NCBI RefSeq assembly: GCF_012584515.1
Contig: NZ_CP051461.1
Coordinates: 976,001-1,040,000, forward strand
DNA length: 64,000 bases
Origin: Polaromonas vacuolata
GTDB taxonomy: Bacteria > Pseudomonadota > Gammaproteobacteria > Burkholderiales > Burkholderiaceae_C
Direction: 5' to 3'
The notes beneath the pieces were generated by a model that was not told the DNA's origin, did not search any database, and worked only from the letters and a program-made list of their open reading frames with translations. This document shows, in pieces, positions 8,048 to 17,401 of this stretch; within the stretch, counting starts at the first letter, position 1, and every line of letters starts with the position of its first letter. Made by a program: the position numbers and the translations under genes.

Positions 8048-10119
8048 TTAAAAGTCGTAGGCTGCGGTATAGCCTTCTAATGTTATTTGTGCTCCATCAC
8101 CGGCTTGTGGTGTGATGCGGTAGGTTAGTGAGTAGAGTCCGATGCCATCGCCTTCGGTGAATATGTTGACGCCGTCCCTATTTATCACTGCGGGCTTAAA
8201 GCTGTAGCTGCTGCGTACTAGCCAACTGTTATCGGCTTGCTGCCAAGCTTCATGCTCAATATTGAACGATTCAGTTGCTAGTGAGCCATTCATTGCCTGC
8301 ACAGTACAGGCTTCATTAAATCTATTAATACCGTTTTGATTCATACAAAAGCTGATGGCTTTCATTGTCTCTGGGCTTGCGCCGCTGATTTTTAGTTTGG
8401 AGTTAAAACTTGTTTTGATAGTTGTCTTAAGTTCCGGTGTATCACTCTCGCCATTAACGAGCGCTGCATTAATGAGTTCACCATTAATGCTAAAACGAGA
8501 GCGTACGATGTCTTTATTCATAGTGGCGCTTAAACCATTTTCTAGCCCATCACGATTGATGTGGTTCAAAATTTCGGCTCGCATATTTGAAAAAACAACG
8601 CCAGCTCTAAAGTCAGCGCTGACTGGACTAGATGTAGTAGCTTTTTTGGTGACGCCGCGCACATCTATTTCGTCTTGTCTGGTGAGCATGCTGCTTAGTT
8701 GTTGGCTTGGTGCTTGAGCCGCTGACACTAACGTTAAAGAAGTAAAGTCTGTGGCAGTTAGTTCTGCAGAATTTTGGCTTTGATTTCTCAGCGACTGTTG
8801 CAAGATCTTGCCAATTGCAGGGCGCCAAACTGCATTGGCAGTTGGGCTTACAACTTCAAGACTAGGTTCTATAACGAGAGAGCTGCCTAGTTTTTCCAGT
8901 GCAGTGTTGGCTTCGTTTTTACTAAGTCCCGCGACAGCAACAAACACAAGCTGCTGGATCAGCGCATGTGCTCCGATGTCTGATACACCAACGCTAAAAG
9001 CCATCCATTGCGGCCTGGCGTTTTCTTGTATGGCGTTTAAAGCAGACTCTAATGTATTTATTATCGTGGGCTGCTGAGACTCAGAAGCTTGTGATTTTCC
9101 TTCTGTAGAGTTGATACCTTTTAGTGCTTTGGTAAGTTTTTCGTAGTGCTCGATCTGCACCGTATTTAGCGGAGTATTTTTGCTGATCTCATCTAGTTTT
9201 TTCTTCTGCTCATCTGAAAAAATGCTTGAGCTATTAACAGCCTTTAGGGCTATGACATGTTGACCAAGTACTGCGTCAATCTTTGCTGTTAGATTTATTT
9301 CCATTTCTCGGCATATGCCTGGCGCTGTCGATCGATTGTCGGCTTTTACGTGTTCCAACATAGCTCTGCTAATGGTTTGGATCACAGGCCCTGACACGCC
9401 ATTTTTTAACGCTATTTGAGAAATCGTTGAATTAGGGTTTGCTGCGTCTAGCATTGACTCGGTGCGCTTGAGAATAAGCGCTTTCGGCAGCGCTGCCTGA
9501 GGGTCTGGTAATTCACAGACTTGTTTGAAGACCTCTAGTTGCTGCTCATCTGTGATGCCTGTACCTGCAACTTCTAGTTTTAAAGTTGCTGCAATGTTTA
9601 CGCTGCGTTGGATTAGTTCTAAGTTAAGTGGACGTTGCTTGCCAACTTCTTGAAGGTAGTTTTTTTGTGCATCACTTAGTGGGCACGAGGCGTCATGAAG
9701 CTGGTCAAGACTTTGGTTGTGCAATTTATTATTTTCGGTAATTGCTTTTTCAACTGTGTTGCTAATTGTTTTGTCTATAGCGCTCACAATCTCTGAGGTT
9801 CTACTGTTTGGTTTGCCGCATAGTTGCTGAGAAATTACCTCCGCACTCATATTGCTTAAGCTTTCTAAGAAGGCTTTTACTTCGCTTGCAATGACTGCTT
9901 TATCAATGGGTGCTGTCGTATTCAGTGTTTGAAGAGCGTTGTTGAAATGAGTGTCAACAGTGCTTTTTAAAGCGTCAGTTCTAAGGTTTTGTCTTATATT
10001 TTCTTTCAGAGCTTTATTAATAATCGGCTGCATCTCCTCTTGGATATTTTTTTTATTCTCACTTAATTCCGTTTTGGAGTTTCCCTTATTAAGCTTGTTG
10101 GCTTCTATTTTTGATGCGC
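8048..10119 (-). pseudogene. C-terminal part of IS30-interrupted putative type III effector
   Basis: This frame is open from the IS30 boundary to the stop; an internal ATG at 10033 gives 661 residues, with a further 30 codons upstream without a stop. The protein is rich in Asn, Ser, Gln and Lys, is largely helical, and has no signal peptide or membrane helix. A motif recurs: LSDAQKNYLQEVGKQRPLN (residues 119-137) and FSDEQKKKLDEISKNTPLN (272-290), about 153 residues apart. The last 250 residues look more beta-rich and end in GYTAAYDF. The DNA is visibly more AT-rich than the flanking core genes, suggesting horizontal origin. Lying directly before a CesT-type chaperone, it is inferred to be a type III effector; no catalytic domain was recognised. 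Confidence 0.65.
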
Positions 10120-11202
10120 GGATTCAAGTCTGAAGTGCAACTTTGAAATTAACCGTACGGGTGGGTGAGATGTGAGAGCATCCAAGCTTCCCGACTACCA
10201 AGTCAAAGTTGCCCAGAATGATTTACACACACCTCACCCGTGACGAACGTTACCAGATTGCAATCCTCGTCAAAGCAAACTTCAATCAAAGTGAAATTGC
10301 AAAAATGATGGACCGTGATAAATCGAGCATCAGCCGTGAGTTGCGTCGTAACCGCGGTCTACGAGGCTATCGCCCTAAGCAGGCAAATGACAAAGCCCAA
10401 GAACGTAGACTTGCCTGCGCCAATATTCCTAGAGTTGCTGACTCGACATGGGCTGTAGTGGAGGAAAAGTTGGCTGAGGCTTGGAGCCCCGAGCAAATCA
10501 GCGGCCACCTCGAAGCTAGCCACCAACCCGGTGTTAGCTATGAGAGCATTTACCAGTACATCTACGCTGACAAACGCGCGGGCGGCACCTTGCATAAAAC
10601 ACTGCGTTGCCAGAAGACGCGAAAAAAACGCAGCAGTGGCCGTGAACGGCGCGGCACCATCTCTCACCAGGTCTCAATAGAACTGCGACCCGACATCGTG
10701 CTTGAGCGTGCGCGCTTTGGCGACTGGGAGGCTGATCTGGTGATTGGTGCCGGGCAGAAGCAAGCACTAGTGACGATTAATGAGCGTGTCTCTCGCTATT
10801 CAATAATTTTCCACGTGCCATTCAAAACAGCGCAAGCCGTAGGGGACGCGTTAATCACTTTACTCAAACCGTTCGCTCATTGCGTGCACACTCTCACGAC
10901 TGATAACGGCAAGGAATTTGCCCAGCATGAACGAATAGCTTCTGCGCTGAGTGCAGATTTCTTTTTCGCCCATCCATACGCCTCGTGGGAGCGTGGGGCG
11001 AACGAGAATATGAACGGTTTGATTCGCCAGTTTTTCCCAAAGGGGATGCGCTTTAATTGCATCACCGACGATGACATTGCTTTAGCGATGCACAGGCTCA
11101 ATCATCGTCCTAGAAAATGTTTAGGGTATCGAACGCCGCATCAGGTTTTTATGGAACAGTTAGAGTCCTATCAGCATACGGTTGCACTTCAAGCTTGAAT
11201 CC
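10120..11202 (+). mobile_element. IS30-family insertion sequence, copy B
   Basis: A 1083-bp element identical in layout to copy A, with inverted repeats at 10120-10141 and 11181-11202. It is inserted inside the large effector-like gene: the gene's N-terminal half continues to the right (11203-11905) and its C-terminal half to the left. GC lies on both sides. Joining the flanks with one GC removed puts the two halves out of frame, whereas joining them with no base removed keeps the frame. Confidence 0.95.
10218..11198 (+). CDS. IS30-family transposase (copy B)
   Basis: Intact 326-residue DDE transposase, the near twin of the gene at 55-1035, with the same helix-turn-helix at residues 6-40 and the same D, D, E residues (GDWEADLV, TTDNGKEF, WERGANEN). 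Differences from copy A are few (for example NIPRVA for NSPRVA, LEASHQ for LEARCQ, KEFAQH for KEFSQH). Start placed at ATG of MIYTHLT; TTG at 10209 is possible. It is transcribed against the interrupted host gene, so it may produce antisense RNA to it. Confidence 0.93.
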   Translation: MIYTHLTRDERYQIAILVKANFNQSEIAKMMDRDKSSISRELRRNRGLRGYRPKQANDKAQERRLACANIPRVADSTWAVVEEKLAEAWSPEQISGHLEASHQPGVSYESIYQYIYADKRAGGTLHKTLRCQKTRKKRSSGRERRGTISHQVSIELRPDIVLERARFGDWEADLVIGAGQKQALVTINERVSRYSIIFHVPFKTAQAVGDALITLLKPFAHCVHTLTTDNGKEFAQHERIASALSADFFFAHPYASWERGANENMNGLIRQFFPKGMRFNCITDDDIALAMHRLNHRPRKCLGYRTPHQVFMEQLESYQHTVALQA

Positions 11203-11905
11203 GCCATGTAATTTCTTCATTAGATTTAGCGATAAAGTCATCGCATTTTTCGGGGGTCAAAAAGGGAAGCTCTTGGAGCTCTTTATGCATTGAGAGCAGC
11301 AGTAATGCCTTTGTGGTTTGGGCTTCTACTTCATTGGCACTGATTGATCCTTGGGTGTAGATGGCTTGTTTTTTACAATTTTCTAAAATCGTTTTTTTAA
11401 GGAATGTTGTATCGTCTTTTGCTGAGACTGGCCTTTTTTTTACTATCTCTTTGATGAGGGCATCGGCGATAGTATTAATACGTTTGGAGTTTTGTGCTGC
11501 ACAATTTTTACTGGCTTTGTCTAGGGCCGCGAGGGTAGTTGTAACAGTCTTGGCGCTTAAAGGTTTGCCGTTTATTGGTGGCAGCGAACATAGGTTGGTC
11601 AGGTCGCCATGCTTTGCTTTTAGTGCTTGGATAAAACCACTTCGAACATCGTTGTTGTTCGCTATATATTCCTGCGCTGCAGCGGGGTAGTTATCACAGG
11701 TTTTTTTGGCATCTGCGACCGAGCGCCATTTACCGAATACTGAGCTGCTCGACAAAGACCCCAAGAATGAAGTCCAGCGGCTCGGCGGCATGAGCGGCTT
11801 ATTGATTGTTAGCTGACTGGCTTTTAGCGTAACGACGGATTTGCCGAGATCTGTGTGGTTCTTTTTAAAAGTGCTTATTGCTTGACTGAAACTTCCGATG
11901 TCCAT
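11203..11905 (-). pseudogene. N-terminal part of IS30-interrupted putative type III effector
   Basis: It starts at an ATG preceded by a good ribosome site (GGTGGGG) and encodes 234 host-derived residues before running into IS30, where a stop follows after a few codons. The N-terminus (MDIGSFSQAISTFKKN) is Ser/Thr/Gln-rich without a hydrophobic core, as expected of a type III secretion signal. A segment about residues 90-140 (FIQALKAKHGDLTNLC) looks like a chaperone-binding or scaffold region. Near the junction, LPFLTPEKCDDFIAKSNEE resembles the SDxQKxxL repeat seen twice in the C-terminal half, placing one more unit at similar spacing. With the part at 8048-10119 the ancestral protein would be about 930 residues. 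Confidence 0.65.
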
Positions 11906-12016
11906 CGTCTGACCCCACCTATAAAAGATTTATAACGGCTAACTTGCCGTCACTTAACGCATTCTTTGCTGGGCTTGGGCCGCAGCAATGAATGCACACC
12001 TTTTATTCGTAACATC

Positions 12017-12047
12017 AAGCCAGCATATGTCGCCGGCGTGCTGGCTT
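12017..12047 (-). terminator. hairpin at the end of the LON-domain gene
   Basis: A 9-bp perfect stem AAGCCAGCA / TGCTGGCTT with a 13-base loop, overlapping the stop codon of the upstream minus-strand gene. No T run follows, so it may stabilise the 3' end rather than terminate. Confidence 0.35.
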
Positions 12048-12705
12048 AAAACGCAATCCCGGTGCGGTCTAGGATGTCGCTCACGAGTTCGAGTCTGACC
12101 AGTGGATTGTCTAGCTCCATTAAGCGCTGCTTGAGCTCTATGGGCATGGGCAGCAGCTCGCACCAGCGGTTGGCGACCCAGCCGCAGTCGTCGAGCTGAT
12201 AGGGCTCTTGCATAGGCATTTGATCGGCGGGTATTTGGCGTTCTTTTAGGCTTTTGATCAGCTTGCCTAGGGAGTTGGCAGTTGCCTGCAGATCGGGTGG
12301 GATGGCGACCTGCATGTCATTGGCAATTTGCGTAACGTCGGCTATCCACAAACCGTGTTTGAGCTTTTCGTAGCGCTGGATATTAAAGCGCTGCGTGCCG
12401 CTGCAACGGATCATCATCAAGCCTGGTTGCGGAATTGAGAAGGTGTCTATAGTGACCAGCGTGCCGACCATTGAGAAGGCTTCGTTGGCAAAGCCGTCGC
12501 CGCTAGGGCCGGTGTTGGCGGGTTTTTTTACTTCTGAGCCTTCGGTCAGCGCAACCACGCCAAAGGGCGCGCCAGCTTTGTGGCATTTGCCAATCATGTC
12601 GAGGTAGCGGACCTCGAATATTTGCAGTGGCAGCAAGCCGTCCGGAAACATGACCGAACCTAAGGGGAATAAAGGAAGAGATGCGAGACTTAATGGCTCA
12701 GACAT
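12046..12705 (-). CDS. LON substrate-binding domain protein
   Basis: A 219-residue stand-alone version of the N-terminal substrate-recognition domain of Lon protease (PUA-like fold). It opens with the family signature LPLFPLGSVMFPDGLLPLQIFEVRYLDM in one stretch near residues 10-37 and shows FGVVALTEGSE and the later IRCSGTQRFNI strand. There is no ATPase or Ser-Lys protease domain. Such proteins are common next to core genes in Burkholderiales; their role is not established, but peptide binding or adaptor activity is plausible. It is followed by the effector-like gene, with which it shares strand but not obviously transcription. Confidence 0.85.
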   Translation of the reverse strand: MSEPLSLASLPLFPLGSVMFPDGLLPLQIFEVRYLDMIGKCHKAGAPFGVVALTEGSEVKKPANTGPSGDGFANEAFSMVGTLVTIDTFSIPQPGLMMIRCSGTQRFNIQRYEKLKHGLWIADVTQIANDMQVAIPPDLQATANSLGKLIKSLKERQIPADQMPMQEPYQLDDCGWVANRWCELLPMPIELKQRLMELDNPLVRLELVSDILDRTGIAF

Positions 12706-12796
12706 GGATGAATGCCTAGTTTGAATGTGAATTTTTAATCATCTCACAGACTAAAAATTCAGTTTGCGTCGCTCGCTTAAATCCTGTCAATACCAA

Positions 12797-12826
12797 GGCA
12801 GTAAGCAGATTTTCGTCTGTACTGCC
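12797..12826 (-). terminator. hairpin downstream of accD
   Basis: Imperfect inverted repeat GGCAGTA / TACTGCC with an inner AGCAGA/TCTG pairing, 8 bp after the accD stop codon. No T run on the minus strand, so the assignment is tentative. Confidence 0.35.
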
Positions 12827-12833
12827 ATCGGTT

Positions 12834-13706
12834 TTAGCTCACTGCATCGGCTGGCAAGCGTTGCAGCATGGCGAGTGTGCTGGCGATGGTTTTACGCAGC
12901 TCGCGGCGGTCACAGATAAAGTCAACCGCACCTTTGGTTTGCAAGAACTCAGCGCGCTGAAAGCCTTCGGGCAGTTTGACGCGCACGGTGGACTCAATCA
13001 CGCGCGGTCCGGCAAAGCCTATCAAGGCCTTGGGCTCGGCAATGACAACATCACCAATAAAGGCAAAACCAGCGCTTACGCCGCCCATGGTTGGATCGGT
13101 CAATACGCTGATGTAGGGCAGGCCTTTTTTCGCCAGCCGCGTCAGTGAGGCATTGGTTTTAGCCATTTGCATTAGGCTAAGCAAGCCTTCTTGCATGCGT
13201 GCACCGCCGGTTGCAGTAAAGCAAATAAAAGGTACTTTTTGTTCCATGGCGGCATGCACGCCGCGCACAAAACGCTCGCCCACTACGCTGCCCATGCTGC
13301 CACCCATGAAGTCAAATTCAAAGCAGGCAACGACGACGCCTATGTTGTGAACTGAGCCGCCCATGACTATGAGTGCGTCAGTCTCTCCCGTGTTTTCTAG
13401 TGCATCTTTCAGCCGCTCGGTGTATTTGCGGCTGTCTTTGAATTTCAGCGCGTCTACCGGTAGAACTTCTTGGCCTAACTCGTAACGGCCTTCAGCATCG
13501 AGAAAGGCGTCTAGCCGCTCGCGTGCGCCTATCCGGTGGTGGTGGCTGCACTGCGGGCAGACGTTCTGATTTTTTTGTAAGTCGGCCTTATAAAGAACCG
13601 ACTCGCAGCTTGGGCATTTAATCCACAGCCCTTCGGGCACGCTGCGGCGCTCGGTTGGGTTGGTGGGGGTGATTTTGGGGGGTAGAAGTTTTTCTAACCA
13701 GGACAT
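12834..13706 (-). CDS. accD: acetyl-CoA carboxylase carboxyltransferase subunit beta
   Basis: Beta subunit of the carboxyltransferase that moves carboxyl from biotin to acetyl-CoA, giving malonyl-CoA for fatty acid synthesis. At 290 residues it is standard. The N-terminal zinc ribbon is seen as CPSCESVLY...CPQCSHHHR (residues 34-57), followed by the crotonase-like domain with [15 protein letters not shown] and [19 protein letters not shown]. It partners with AccA encoded elsewhere. It is the last gene of the trpF-trpB-trpA-accD run, starting 53 bp after trpA. Confidence 0.97.
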   Translation of the reverse strand: MSWLEKLLPPKITPTNPTERRSVPEGLWIKCPSCESVLYKADLQKNQNVCPQCSHHHRIGARERLDAFLDAEGRYELGQEVLPVDALKFKDSRKYTERLKDALENTGETDALIVMGGSVHNIGVVVACFEFDFMGGSMGSVVGERFVRGVHAAMEQKVPFICFTATGGARMQEGLLSLMQMAKTNASLTRLAKKGLPYISVLTDPTMGGVSAGFAFIGDVVIAEPKALIGFAGPRVIESTVRVKLPEGFQRAEFLQTKGAVDFICDRRELRKTIASTLAMLQRLPADAVS

Positions 13707-13759
13707 GGAGGGATTCCTTGTAGAGATGCTTGCCGCTCAGGCGCTGAAAACGTTTAGGG

Positions 13760-14590
13760 CTAGTCTAGCGCAAGGCGGATTTCACGCAAAAAGTCGCGTG
13801 CGGTTGCGGCGACTTGCTCACGCGGCTGGTGTTCAATCAGCTGGATGATTTTGCTGCCAATAACCACTGCATCGGCGACCTTGCCAATCGATTGTGCGGT
13901 CTGCGCGTCGCGAATACCAAAGCCAACGCCTACTGGTACGCTCACATGTTGACGAATGCGCGGCAACATTTGAGCCACGGCATCCACGTCTAAGGTGCCA
14001 GCACCGGTAACGCCTTTGAGCGAAACATAGTAGACATAGCCGCTGGCGACTTCTGCGACTTGCTGCATGCGGGCATCGGTTGATGTGGGCGCTAGCAAAA
14101 AGATCAAGTCCATGTTGTTGGCGCGCAAGTCAGCGGCAAACTGCACGCACTCTTCTGGCGGGTAGTCCACGATTAGCATGCCGTCCACACCGGCTTCGGC
14201 GGCATCGCGGATAAAGGCGCTTTGCGGCTTGTCAGATGGGGTTTTGACAGCGTGGCGAATATCGTAGCGCTCGACTGGGTTGGCGTAACCCATGAGCACG
14301 ACTGGCGTCTCGGTGTTGGTTTGGCGGAATTCCCGCACCATTTGCAAAACTTGTAACAAGCCTATGCCCATGCTGAGGGCTTTTTCGCCGGCTTTTTGAA
14401 TCACTGGGCCGTCCGCGCTGGGGTCAGAAAAAGGCACGCCCAGCTCGATCACATCGGCACCGCCAGCGACCATGCCGTGCATGAGTTCAGGTGTGACATC
14501 GGCAAACGGGTAGCCAGCGATGACGTAGGGAATCAAGGCCTTGCGGCCCTGAGTTTTTAGCTTGGCGAAGGTAGCTTGGATGCGGCTCAT
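13760..14590 (-). CDS. trpA: tryptophan synthase alpha subunit
   Basis: Cleaves indole-3-glycerol phosphate to indole and glyceraldehyde-3-phosphate; the indole is channelled to TrpB. It is a 276-residue TIM barrel with the catalytic Glu in [17 protein letters not shown], the catalytic Asp in [13 protein letters not shown], the LLAPTS segment and phosphate-binding loop residues in [12 protein letters not shown] and VGFGIRD. The start overlaps the trpB stop by four bases (ATGA), indicating translational coupling. Confidence 0.97.
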   Translation of the reverse strand: MSRIQATFAKLKTQGRKALIPYVIAGYPFADVTPELMHGMVAGGADVIELGVPFSDPSADGPVIQKAGEKALSMGIGLLQVLQMVREFRQTNTETPVVLMGYANPVERYDIRHAVKTPSDKPQSAFIRDAAEAGVDGMLIVDYPPEECVQFAADLRANNMDLIFLLAPTSTDARMQQVAEVASGYVYYVSLKGVTGAGTLDVDAVAQMLPRIRQHVSVPVGVGFGIRDAQTAQSIGKVADAVVIGSKIIQLIEHQPREQVAATARDFLREIRLALD

Positions 14591-15858
14591 TTGACCAGTC
14601 TCACGATTTGTTCTTGGCCACCTTTGACGGATTGGCCCTTGCAGGAGGGGCGGCAGTAAAAGTCTGCATTGCTCAAGTCGGCGATAGTGCCTATGTCTTT
14701 GTCGCCGCGGCCAGAGAGGTTGACCAGAATCGTCTGGTCGCTGCGCATGGTTTTGGCTAGCTTCATGGCATAGGCCACGGCATGGGCTGACTCAAGCGCG
14801 GGGATGATGCCTTCTACTTTGCACAGGTAGTGGAATGCTTCTAGCGCTTCGGTATCCGTAATGCCCACGTATTCGGCCCGGCCTATGTCTTTTAGAAAGG
14901 CGTGTTCTGGGCCTACGCCGGGGTAGTCTAGACCGGCGCTAACGCTGTGCGTTTCAGTGACTTGACCATCTTCATTTTGCAGCACATAGGTACGGTTGCC
15001 GTGGAGCACACCGGGAATGCCGCGTTGCAGCGAAGCCGAGTGTCGACCACTGTCCATGCCCTCACCAGCGGCTTCTACGCCAATGAGACGGGTGTTTTCG
15101 TGGGCGATATAGGGATGAAATATGCCCATGGCATTGCTGCCACCACCTACGCAGGCGACGACCGCATCGGGCTGCTTGCCTTCGGTCATGAGTGGCATTT
15201 GTGAAATGCATTCCGTGCCTATGACGCTTTGAAAATCTCTGACCATCATTGGATAGGGATGGGGGCCGGCAACCGTGCCAATGATATAAAAAGTGTTGTC
15301 GACATTGGCAACCCAGTCACGCATGGCTTCGTTTAGCGCGTCTTTAAGCGTCTTGCTGCCGCTGGTGACAGGCACTACTGTGGCGCCCAGCAGCTTCATA
15401 CGGTAGACGTTGGGGCTTTGACGCAGCACGTCTTCGCTACCCATGTAGACCACACATTCCAAGCCGTAACGTGCGCAAATAGTCGCAGTGGCTACGCCGT
15501 GCTGGCCAGCGCCGGTCTCGGCAATAATGCGCGGCTTACCCATGCGCTTAGCCAACATGGCTTGACCAATGGTGTTGTTAATCTTGTGCGCGCCGGTGTG
15601 GTTAAGGTCTTCGCGTTTGAGGTAGATTTGCGCCCCACCTTGCTCACGGCTCATGCGAGCTGCGTGGTAAATAGGTGAGGGCCGGCCTACAAAGTGCTTG
15701 AGTTCGTAGTTAAATTCAGCGATGAACTCGGGGTCATACTGATATTTGGCATAAGCAGCTTTTAGTTCATTGATTGCGTGGGTCAGTGTCTCTGAGACAA
15801 AGCTGCCGCCGTAATTGCCAAAATGGCCTTTGAGATCAGGTTGTTGGTATTCGTACAT
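14587..15858 (-). CDS. trpB: tryptophan synthase beta subunit
   Basis: PLP enzyme that condenses indole with serine to make tryptophan. The start is placed at [18 protein letters not shown], which gives 423 residues as expected for the family; an upstream ATG at 15948 would add 30 residues of unlikely composition encoded inside trpF. The PLP-binding lysine lies in [14 protein letters not shown], the phosphate loop in VGGGSNAMG, and [10 protein letters not shown] is also present. The gene begins 23 bp inside the end of trpF and overlaps trpA by 4 bp. Confidence 0.97.
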   Translation of the reverse strand: MYEYQQPDLKGHFGNYGGSFVSETLTHAINELKAAYAKYQYDPEFIAEFNYELKHFVGRPSPIYHAARMSREQGGAQIYLKREDLNHTGAHKINNTIGQAMLAKRMGKPRIIAETGAGQHGVATATICARYGLECVVYMGSEDVLRQSPNVYRMKLLGATVVPVTSGSKTLKDALNEAMRDWVANVDNTFYIIGTVAGPHPYPMMVRDFQSVIGTECISQMPLMTEGKQPDAVVACVGGGSNAMGIFHPYIAHENTRLIGVEAAGEGMDSGRHSASLQRGIPGVLHGNRTYVLQNEDGQVTETHSVSAGLDYPGVGPEHAFLKDIGRAEYVGITDTEALEAFHYLCKVEGIIPALESAHAVAYAMKLAKTMRSDQTILVNLSGRGDKDIGTIADLSNADFYCRPSCKGQSVKGGQEQIVRLVK

Positions 15859-16528
15859 GGTTTCTTGCAAGTTGCTCGTCAGCAGCGCGAACGGCGGCGA
15901 CGAATTGTTTGATTTTTTCGTGGCATTTGATTCCCTTAGAAATCTCAACGCCAGAGCTCACATCAACGGCCAGCGTTTTAGCGCGTGGCCTTACCTGCAA
16001 AATGCCATCGATCACATTTGCATGCGTCAATCCACCAGACAAAACGAGGTGAGCGTTGACGCTTGGAGGAAGAAGTGACCAATTGAATGTTTTTCCGCTG
16101 CCACCAAAACCCTCGACATGAGCGTCTAGCAAGATGGCCTGTGCGGCTTTAAAGTCCTGTGTGTATTTTACGAGATCAAAGAATGCCGCACCGTCACCTA
16201 GGGGAATACGCGCTGCACGAATAAACGGACGGCCTAGGCGCTGGCAATCTGCTGGCGCTTCGTCGCCGTGAAATTGCACCACTGCCGTCGGGATTAAGCG
16301 GCAAGCCGCTTGAATGTTTTCCAGCGGCTCGTTCACAAACAGCAGTACTGGGGTGACGAATGCTGGCAGTCGGCTAACCAGTTCGGCTGCGCGTTCGGCA
16401 CTGACATTGCGCTGGCTAGGTGGGTAGATCACGAAGCCAACAGCGTCTGCGCCGGCGGCGACTACTGCGTCCACATCTTGCTCGCGTGTCAGGCCGCAGA
16501 TTTTGATTCGGGTGCGTTCAATTGTCAT
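15836..16528 (-). CDS. trpF: phosphoribosylanthranilate isomerase
   Basis: Amadori rearrangement of phosphoribosylanthranilate to the carboxyphenylamino deoxyribulose phosphate in tryptophan synthesis. The barrel shows the catalytic Cys in [15 protein letters not shown] and the catalytic Asp in [15 protein letters not shown], with [10 protein letters not shown] and VDVSSGVE near the C-terminus. The start is at the ATG of MTIERTRIK, which overlaps the truA stop as ATGA; a TTG three codons upstream (16537) is less likely. It is about 230 residues, slightly longer than usual because of a tail that overlaps the start of trpB. Confidence 0.95.
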   Translation of the reverse strand: MTIERTRIKICGLTREQDVDAVVAAGADAVGFVIYPPSQRNVSAERAAELVSRLPAFVTPVLLFVNEPLENIQAACRLIPTAVVQFHGDEAPADCQRLGRPFIRAARIPLGDGAAFFDLVKYTQDFKAAQAILLDAHVEGFGGSGKTFNWSLLPPSVNAHLVLSGGLTHANVIDGILQVRPRAKTLAVDVSSGVEISKGIKCHEKIKQFVAAVRAADEQLARNHVRIPTT

Positions 16529-17307
16529 GGAAGCCAATCATAGGCGGCTGTGCGTTCTGGCAAGCCGTAACGGTCTTCATAGCGTGGGCCTAAAAAATAC
16601 AGACCATCGGGTGAGAAGGTAGGCGCTGCTGCATCGCGCCGCTTGGCCGCTAGGACCTGATTAATCCAATCAGGCGCTTGCGCGCCTTGGCCGACTGCCA
16701 TTAAGCAGCCCATGATGTTGCGAATCATGTGATGCAAAAACGCGTTGGCTTCAAATTCAAAGCGCCAGTAGCCTGCACGCTGGCTGATGTCTATGCGGGA
16801 AATCGTTTTAATCGGCGATTTGGCTTGGCATTGTGCGGCGCGAAAAGAGCTGAAATCGTGCTCACCTATCAGCAACGCAGCGGCTTCTTGCATCGCCGGT
16901 CCGTTGAGGGGACGAAACACCCAACCGACCCGACCGCGTTCAATGCTGGGCCGCACTGGCGACTCCAGCACCACGTAGGCATAACGCCGCGATGTCGCGC
17001 TGCCCCGGCAATGAAAATCGTCCGGCACTTCGCGCGCCCATTGCACGGCGATGTCATGCGGCAAGAAACTATTTGTGCCGCGCACCCACGAGGCGATGTC
17101 GCGCTGCAGCGAGGTGTCAAAGTGGGCCACTTGCATTAAGGCGTGTACCCCGGCGTCGGTGCGTCCGGCGCAGTTTACCCGTATTGGCCCGGTGGAAAAA
17201 CGTGCCAAGGCCAGTTCGAGTTTGTCTTGTACTGTGTTGCCCGATAACTGGCTTTGCCAGCCTTGGTAGGCGCTGCCGCTATAGCTGATGCCTAGCGCGA
17301 TTCTCAT
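16525..17307 (-). CDS. truA: tRNA pseudouridine(38-40) synthase
   Basis: Makes pseudouridine at positions 38-40 of the anticodon arm. A 260-residue protein with the catalytic Asp in NCAGRTDAGVHALMQVAHFD and the conserved FLHHMIRNIMGCLMAVG helix near the C-terminus. It starts with MRIALGISYSGSAYQGWQ, typical for the family. First gene of the truA-trpF-trpB-trpA-accD run, with a 4-bp overlap to trpF; the same order is known in many Burkholderiales. Confidence 0.97.
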   Translation of the reverse strand: MRIALGISYSGSAYQGWQSQLSGNTVQDKLELALARFSTGPIRVNCAGRTDAGVHALMQVAHFDTSLQRDIASWVRGTNSFLPHDIAVQWAREVPDDFHCRGSATSRRYAYVVLESPVRPSIERGRVGWVFRPLNGPAMQEAAALLIGEHDFSSFRAAQCQAKSPIKTISRIDISQRAGYWRFEFEANAFLHHMIRNIMGCLMAVGQGAQAPDWINQVLAAKRRDAAAPTFSPDGLYFLGPRYEDRYGLPERTAAYDWLP

Positions 17308-17401
17308 GCTGCTGTCCCTGACTGTGCTAATGGTGCTGATGGTTGTGATGGCGTCGGCCGAGGCCTAGCTTCAAATATTAAAAACAGTTTCAAGCGTGGC
17401 G

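Noticed and set aside
1134..10119. IS30-bounded composite transposon
   Set aside because: The segment carries lysS and other chromosomal-type genes, and copy B lies cleanly inside one gene whose halves are on both sides, so it is a simple insertion.
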